From Cristatella mucedo (Eukaryota; Bryozoa; Phylactolaemata; Cristatellidae), in assembly GCA_009760855.2 (NCBI GenBank), contig WPIO01000086.1:1723001-1787000 (forward strand): 64,000 nucleotides of DNA, read 5' to 3'. Position numbers and translations under genes: made by a program. Under the pieces are notes generated by a model that saw only the letters and a program-made list of their open reading frames with translations, was not told the origin of the DNA and ran no database searches. Shown here one piece after another: positions 58,062-64,000 of this stretch; position 1 is the first letter of the stretch, and the number at the start of each line of letters is the position of its first letter.

Positions 58062-59425
58062 TCCCCCTTCGGGGTGGAGAATGTTGAAACTAAGCAATCC
58101 TGAGCACTTGCACTACCAGGCCACCAAGTTCCAATGATGACAATATCATACGATCCTATGTATCTTGTATCAGACGATTAAGCTGCATAAGGTACATTCG
58201 TCTTCGTCAACCTTGGCCTTGTATCATTGTGACACGAAGTAGCCCAAACCATCCATTGGTCTATTATAAACGGATACGCCCACCATGTGACTTCCGGTGG
58301 CCATCTTGAAGGATTTGAAACGTCGGCAGGTTCATGTCTTGGCATCGTCGCTCTCGTCGTCGACTCCGGCTTGCCATCGGGACATCCTGACTTGCAGTTA
58401 GTGAGTACAAACGTGACATTGAGCCTTTTGTGCTGCTTTGTAGTGCCTTGTAACTCGCTGTAACTAGGCATTTGTTAATTTCTTTGGCTGTATGGCCGTC
58501 TGCTGTCTCGGCCATAGCACTGCTGGTGGCACTGCCCTGTTTTTCCCTTGTGTCATCGGTGGTTAGCGTTGTCGTTATGTGCCATCCACGTCCTATCGAG
58601 GTTAAGTCATGTTGCACACACTTGGAACGTCCCTTTTTTTGCATGTTTTTTTTTTTGTTCTCGTCGTTGTATTGGCGTGCTTCAGCATCGTCAAAGTATC
58701 GTATCGTCAAAGTACGTTCGTCGGCACAAACAACGGTACTACGGTGCTACGGTACTGTGGCAGTACGGTGGCAGTACGGTGGCAGTAAGGCAAGGGACGT
58801 TCTCGTCGCCCATGACGTGCCAGTGCAAGCACTGGCTCGTCGGACCGATAGGCCGTATGCATCTGGACAGGCAGCATAGCTGCGTGTTCAGTGTTCAGCG
58901 TGCGTCCGTACGACAGCCTGGGCCGACTTGTTGGAGCTTGCCGTGCACTGTGGGAGCACGCGTGAACACGTTGCACGTGCTAGCCATGTTTCGTCGTTGG
59001 CTACTCGATGCCATGAACGTTGGTACGGAGCACGCTCGACGGCACGAGCGTGGCGCAACGTTGGCCTAAACGTGTGTGTGCGTGTCGGTCGGTCGGTCGG
59101 TCGGTCGGTCGGTCGTCGTGTGGTGGCTTACACACGTGCACAAAACGTATTGCTAAAGGGATAGCATGGCTGTTACGTGTGGTCGTTGCAGCATGGCGGC
59201 GGCCTTTTGGCTAGGATGGGAGTGTAGTATGTGGTGTTACCCACCGAAGGGTAGGTAAGGAGGGAGCCCGTTGGTGTGGCAGCACGTGGTCATGGCGTTT
59301 GACTGGCGTGACCACGTGGTGCAGCGACGGTTGGGGTGAGTTGCGGAAGGACGCTCGTGGTGGGCAGACTGTCGCCAACGATGGCGCGCCTGGTGGATAA
59401 TGTCAATGAGCGGCTGACGATCGGT

Positions 59426-59614
59426 ATCGCTTCTCGGCCTTATGGCTAAGATCAAAGTGTAGTATCTGTTCTTATCAGCTTAATATCTGATACACGGTCC
59501 ATCGGATCGTTATGATATTAATCTGATTTTTGGAACTCGGCAAGGTGTCTGAGGCTTGCCTCGGCCTAGCCACGGGTTGACCTGGTATTGCAGTGCCTCC
59601 AGGACCAGCCCACC
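59426..59614 (+). ncRNA. RNU2: U2 snRNA, copy 20
   Basis: Identical by eye to the reference copy, in a type B unit. Confidence 0.95.
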
Positions 59615-60974
59615 TCCCCCTTCGGGGTGGAGAATGTTGAAACTAAGCAATCCTGAGCACTTGCACTACCAGGCCACCAAGTTCCAATGATGACAATATC
59701 ATACGATCCTATGTATCTTGTATCAGACGATTAAGCTGCATAAGGTACATTCGTCTTCGTCAACCTTGGCCTTGTATCATTGTGACACGAAGTAGCCAAA
59801 CCATCCATTGGTCTATTATAAACGGATACGCCCACCATGTGACTTCCGGTGGCCATCTTGAAGGATTTGAAACGTCGGCAGGTTCATGTCTTGGCATCGT
59901 CGCTCTCGTCGTCGACTCCGGCTTGCCATCGGGACATCCTGACTTGCAGTTAGTGAGTACAAACGTGACATTGAGCCTTTTGTGCTGCTTTGTAGTGCCT
60001 TGTAACTCGCTGTAACTAGGCATTTGTTAATTTCTTTGGCTGTATGGCCGTCTGCTGTCTCGGCCATAGCACTGCTGGTGGCACTGCCATGTTTTCCCTT
60101 GTGTCATCGGTGGTTAGCGTTGTCGTTATGTGCCATCCACGTCCTATCGAGGTTAAGTCATGTTGCACACACTTGGAACGTCCTTTTTGCATGTTGTTTC
60201 TTTTTTGTTCTCGTCGTTGTATTGGCGTGCTTCAGCATCGTCAAAGTATCGTATCGTCAAAGTACGTTCGTCGGCACAAACAACGGTACTACGGTGCTAC
60301 GGTACTGTGGCAGTACGGTGGCAGTACGGTGGCAGTAAGGCAAGGGACGTTCTCGTCGCCCATGACGTGCCAGTGCAAGCACTGGCTCGTCGGACCGATA
60401 GGCCGTATGCATCTGGACAGGCAGCATAGCTGCGTGTTCAGTGTTCAGCGTGCGTCCGTACGACAGCCTGGGCCGACTTGTTGGAGCTTGCCGTGCACTG
60501 TGGGAGCACGCGTGAACACGTTGCACGTGCTAGCCATGTTTCGTCGTTGGCTACTCGATGCCATGAACGTTGGTACGGAGCACGCTCGACGGCACGAGCG
60601 TGGCGCAACGTTGGCCTAAACGTGTGTGCGTGTCGGTCGGTCGGTCGGTCGGTCGGTCGGTCGGTCGTGTGGTGGCTTACACACGTGCACAAAACGTATT
60701 GCTAAAGGGATAGCATGGCTGTTACGTGTGGTCGTTGCAGCATGGCGGCGGCCTTTTGGCTAGGATGGGAGTGTAGTATGTGGTGTTACCCACCGAAGGG
60801 TAGGTAAGGAGGGAGCCCGTTGGTGTGGCAGCACGTGGTCATGGCGTTTGACTGGCGTGACCACGTGGTGCAGCGACGGTTGGGGTGAGTTGCGGAAGGA
60901 CGCTCGTGGTGGGCAGACTGTCGCCAACGATGGCGCGCCTGGTGGATAATGTCAATGAGCGGCTGACGATCGGT

Positions 60975-61163
60975 ATCGCTTCTCGGCCTTATGGCTAAGA
61001 TCAAAGTGTAGTATCTGTTCTTATCAGCTTAATATCTGATACACGGTCCATCGGATCGTTATGATATTAATCTGATTTTTGGAACTCGGCAAGGTGTCTG
61101 AGGCTTGCCTCGGCCTAGCCACGGGTTGACCTGGTATTGCAGTGCCTCCAGGACCAGCCCACC
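60975..61163 (+). ncRNA. RNU2: U2 snRNA, copy 21
   Basis: Identical by eye to the reference copy. The spacer has a CTCT duplication at about 61608. Confidence 0.95.
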
Positions 61164-62526
61164 TCCCCCTTCGGGGTGGAGAATGTTGAAACTAAGCAAT
61201 CCTGAGCACTTGCACTACCAGGCCACCAAGTTCCAATGATGACAATATCATACGATCCTATGTATCTTGTATCAGACGATTAAGCTGCATAAGGTACATT
61301 CGTCTTCGTCAACCTTGGCCTTGTATCATTGTGACACGAAGTAGCCAAACCATCCATTGGTCTATTATAAACGGATACGCCCACCATGTGACTTCCGGTG
61401 GCCATCTTGAAGGATTTGAAACGTCGGCAGGTTCATGTCTTGGCATCGTCGCTCTCGTCGTCGACTCCGGCTTGCCATCGGGACATCCTGACTTGCAGTT
61501 AGTGAGTACAAACGTGACATTGAGCCTTTTGTGCTGCTTTGTAGTGCCTTGTAACTCGCTGTAACTAGGCATTTGTTAATTTCTTTGGCTGTATGGCCGT
61601 CTGCTGTCTCTCGGCCATAGCACTGCTGGTGGCACTGCCATGTTTTTTTTCCCTTGTGTCATCGGTGGTTAGCGTTGTCGTTATGTGCCATCCACGTCCT
61701 ATCGAGGTTAAGTCATGTTGCACACACTTGGAACGTCCTTTTTGCATGTTTCTTTTTTGTTCTCGTCGTTGTATTGGCGTGCTTCAGCATCGTCAAAGTA
61801 TCGTATCGTCAAAGTACGTTCGTCGGCACAAACAACGGTACTACGGTGCTACGGTACTGTGGCAGTACGGTGGCAGTACGGTGGCAGTAAGGCAAGGGAC
61901 GTTCTCGTCGCCCATGACGTGCCAGTGCAAGCACTGGCTCGTCGGACCGATAGGCCGTATGCATCTGGACAGGCAGCATAGCTGCGTGTTCAGTGTTCAG
62001 CGTGCGTCCGTACGACAGCCTGGGCCGACTTGTTGGAGCTTGCCGTGCACTGTGGGAGCACGCGTGAACACGTTGCACGTGCTAGCCATGTTTCGTCGTT
62101 GGCTACTCGATGCCATGAACGTTGGTACGGAGCACGCTCGACGGCACGAGCGTGGCGCAACGTTGGCCTAAACGTGTGTGCGTGTCGGTCGGTCGGTCGG
62201 TCGGTCGGTCGGTCGGTCGTGTGGTGGCTTACACACGTGCACAAAACGTATTGCTAAAGGGATAGCATGGCTGTTACGTGTGGTCGTTGCAGCATGGCGG
62301 CGGCCTTTTGGCTAGGATGGGAGTGTAGTATGTGGTGTTACCCACCGAAGGGTAGGTAAGGAGGGAGCCCGTTGGTGTGGCAGCACGTGGTCATGGCGTT
62401 TGACTGGCGTGACCACGTGGTGCAGCGACGGTTGGGGTGAGTTGCGGAAGGACGCTCGTGGTGGGCAGACTGTCGCCAACGATGGCGCGCCTGGTGGATA
62501 ATGTCAATGAGCGGCTGACGATCGGT

Positions 62527-62715
62527 ATCGCTTCTCGGCCTTATGGCTAAGATCAAAGTGTAGTATCTGTTCTTATCAGCTTAATATCTGATACACGGTC
62601 CATCGGATCGTTATGATATTAATCTGATTTTTGGAACTCGGCAAGGTGTCTGAGGCTTGCCTCGGCCTAGCCACGGGTTGACCTGGTATTGCAGTGCCTC
62701 CAGGACCAGCCCACC
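62527..62715 (+). ncRNA. RNU2: U2 snRNA, copy 22
   Basis: Gene body identical by eye to the reference copy. The trailing hairpin reads CCCCCCTCGGGGGGG, losing the TTCG loop. The unit ends with a cluster of substitutions at about 63656-63712. The next unit is cut by the window edge about 75 bp before its U2 would begin. Confidence 0.95.
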
Positions 62716-64000
62716 TCCCCCCTCGGGGGGGAGAATGTTGAAACTAAGCAATCCTGAGCACTTGCACTACCAGGCCACCAAGTTCCAATGATGACAATAT
62801 CATACGATCCTATGTATCTTGTATCAGACGATTAAGCTGCATAAGGTACATTCGTCTTCGTCAACCTTGGCCTTGTATCATTGTGACACGAAGTAGCCAA
62901 ACCATCCATTGGTCTATTATAAACGGATACGCCCACCATGTGACTTCCGGTGGCCATCTTGAAGGATTTGAAACGTCGGCAGGTTCATGTCTTGGCATCG
63001 TCGCTCTCGTCGTCGACTCCGGCTTGCCATCGGGACATCCTGACTTGCAGTTAGTGAGTACAAACGTGACATTGAGCCTTTTGTGCTGCTTTGTAGTGCC
63101 TTGTAACTCGCTGTAACTAGGCATTTGTTAATTTCTTTGGCTGTATGGCCGTCTGCTGTCTCGGCCATAGCACTGCTGGTGGCACTGCCATGTTTTTCCC
63201 TTGTGTCATCGGTGGTTAGCGTTGTCGTTATGTGCCATCCACGTCCTATCGAGGTTAAGTCATGTTGCACACACTTGGAACGTCCTTTTTGCATGTTTCT
63301 TTTTTGTTCTCGTCGTTGTATTGGCGTGCTTCAGCATCGTCAAAGTATCGTATCGTCAAAGTACGTTCGTCGGCACAAACAACGGTACTACGGTGCTACG
63401 GTACTGTGGCAGTACGGTGGCAGTACGGTGGCAGTAAGGCAAGGGACGTTCTCGTCGCCCATGACGTGCCAGTGCAAGCACTGGCTCGTCGGACCGATAG
63501 GCCGTATGCATCTGGACAGGCAGCATAGCTGCGTGTTCAGTGTTCAGCGTGCGTCCGTACGACAGCCTGGGCCGACTTGTTGGAGCTTGCCGTGCACTGT
63601 GGGAGCACGCGTGAACACGTTGCACGTGCTAGCCATGTTTCGTCGTTGGCTACTCGCTGCCATGACCGTTTGTACGGGAGCCCGCTGGACGGCACGGGCG
63701 TGGCGTAACGTTGGCCTAAACGTGTGTGCGTGTCGGTCGGTCGGTCGGTCGGTCGGTCGGTCGGTCGTGTGGTGGCTTACACACGTGCACAAAACGTATT
63801 GCTAAAGGGATAGCATGGCTGTTACGTGTGGTCGTTGCAGCATGGCGGCGGCCTTTTGGCTAGGATGGGAGTGTAGTATGTGGTGTTACCCACCGAAGGG
63901 TAGGTAAGGAGGGAGCCCGTTGGTGTGGCAGCACGTGGTCATGGCGTTTGACTGGCGTGACCACGTGGTGCAGCGACGGTTGGGGTGAGTTGCGGAAGGA

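Larger units (their letters stand above)
29180..64000 (+). repeat. Tandem array of U2 snRNA units, 22 units plus a partial one
   Basis: Head-to-tail units start (TGCTAAAGGG) at 29180, 30636, 32234, 33825, 35430, 37038, 38630, 40231, 41825, 43427, 45038, 46645, 48243, 49814, 51365, 52921, 54484, 56036, 57598, 59151, 60700, 62252 and 63800. Units 2-12 are 1591-1611 bp; units 13-22 are 1548-1571 bp. Internal order: U2-like paralogue, E-box palindrome, U2 gene, spacer, octamer repeat, 13-bp palindrome, GGTC repeat. Near-identity between copies is typical of concerted evolution, as known for U2 arrays in other animals. The right end lies outside the window. Confidence 0.97.
49814..64000 (+). repeat. 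Type B units (14-22 and start of 23)
   Basis: Diagnostic words: TTACCCACCGAAGG, a duplicated ATCGTCAAAGTA block before the octamers, only one intact octamer plus a GGTGCTAC variant, three GTGGCAGTA steps, TTGTTGGAGCTTG, GGAGCACGCGTG and GGCCTAAACGTG. Units are about 45 bp shorter than type A, mainly through octamer loss. Confidence 0.85.

Noticed and set aside
29180-64000. Many open frames of 60-240 codons repeated in each unit, on both strands
   Set aside because: Their frames change between units with octamer number and single-base indels, they overlap the U2 RNA or simple repeats, and the peptides are low-complexity or repeat-derived.
29180-64000. 5S rRNA or other snRNA (U1, U4, U5, U6) linked to the U2 unit
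   Set aside because: I looked for their conserved words in the spacer and found none.
29180-64000. CRISPR-like array or prokaryotic repeat system
   Set aside because: Units are 1.6 kb with an snRNA gene; the short repeats are simple octamers and tetramers without spacers.

Overview
This is nuclear DNA from an animal. It holds a tandem array of spliceosomal U2 snRNA genes, several families of decayed non-LTR retrotransposons and a tRNA-derived SINE. It also has exon-like pieces with splice acceptors, including one that reads as the RRM of a GW182/TNRC6 protein. The 5' half of the U2 RNA has a UUAU loop in stem I and an extra A before the branch-site-pairing sequence. From memory that is the insect/protostome form rather than the vertebrate one, so I favour a protostome without naming a species.

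Left part (1-29179): ordinary repeat-rich intergenic or intronic DNA. One CR1/L2-type LINE family dominates. There is a degenerate minus-strand copy at 689-2800, a plus-strand copy at 18190-19870 that has lost its YADD box, and at least six 3'-end fragments. A separate LINE fragment lies at 17060-18170. A SINE at 22840-22998 ends in the same tail as the LINE and sits inside an older LINE fragment. An AT-rich insertion at 2815-3727 carries a broken Polinton/Maverick-like integrase facing a small open frame. Possible host exons are a GW182-like RRM exon (11290-11570), a GW/W-motif exon (16309-16436) and an unassigned exon-like frame (19985-20227). The remainder is microsatellites, a 360-bp polypurine tract, a TTAGCGG-type heptamer array and sequence in which I recognise nothing.

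Right part (29180-64000): a head-to-tail array of 22 units of about 1.55-1.6 kb plus the start of a 23rd, running off the right edge. Each unit holds, in order, (i) a U2-like 5'-half paralogue, (ii) an E-box palindrome, (iii) the true U2 gene of 189 nt, (iv) a trailing UUCG hairpin and candidate 3' box, and (v) a roughly 1.1-kb spacer with an octamer repeat, a 13-bp palindrome and a (GGTC)n tract. The first U2 is 5'-truncated; 21 copies are full length, and 19 of those look identical by eye. Units 1-12 (type A) and 14-22 (type B) are two sublineages, and unit 13 is a hybrid. None of the many open frames in the spacers looks like a real protein gene.

The U2 array is a multi-copy non-coding gene cluster kept uniform by concerted evolution. 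The U2-like paralogue repeated in every unit is the least explained element of the window.
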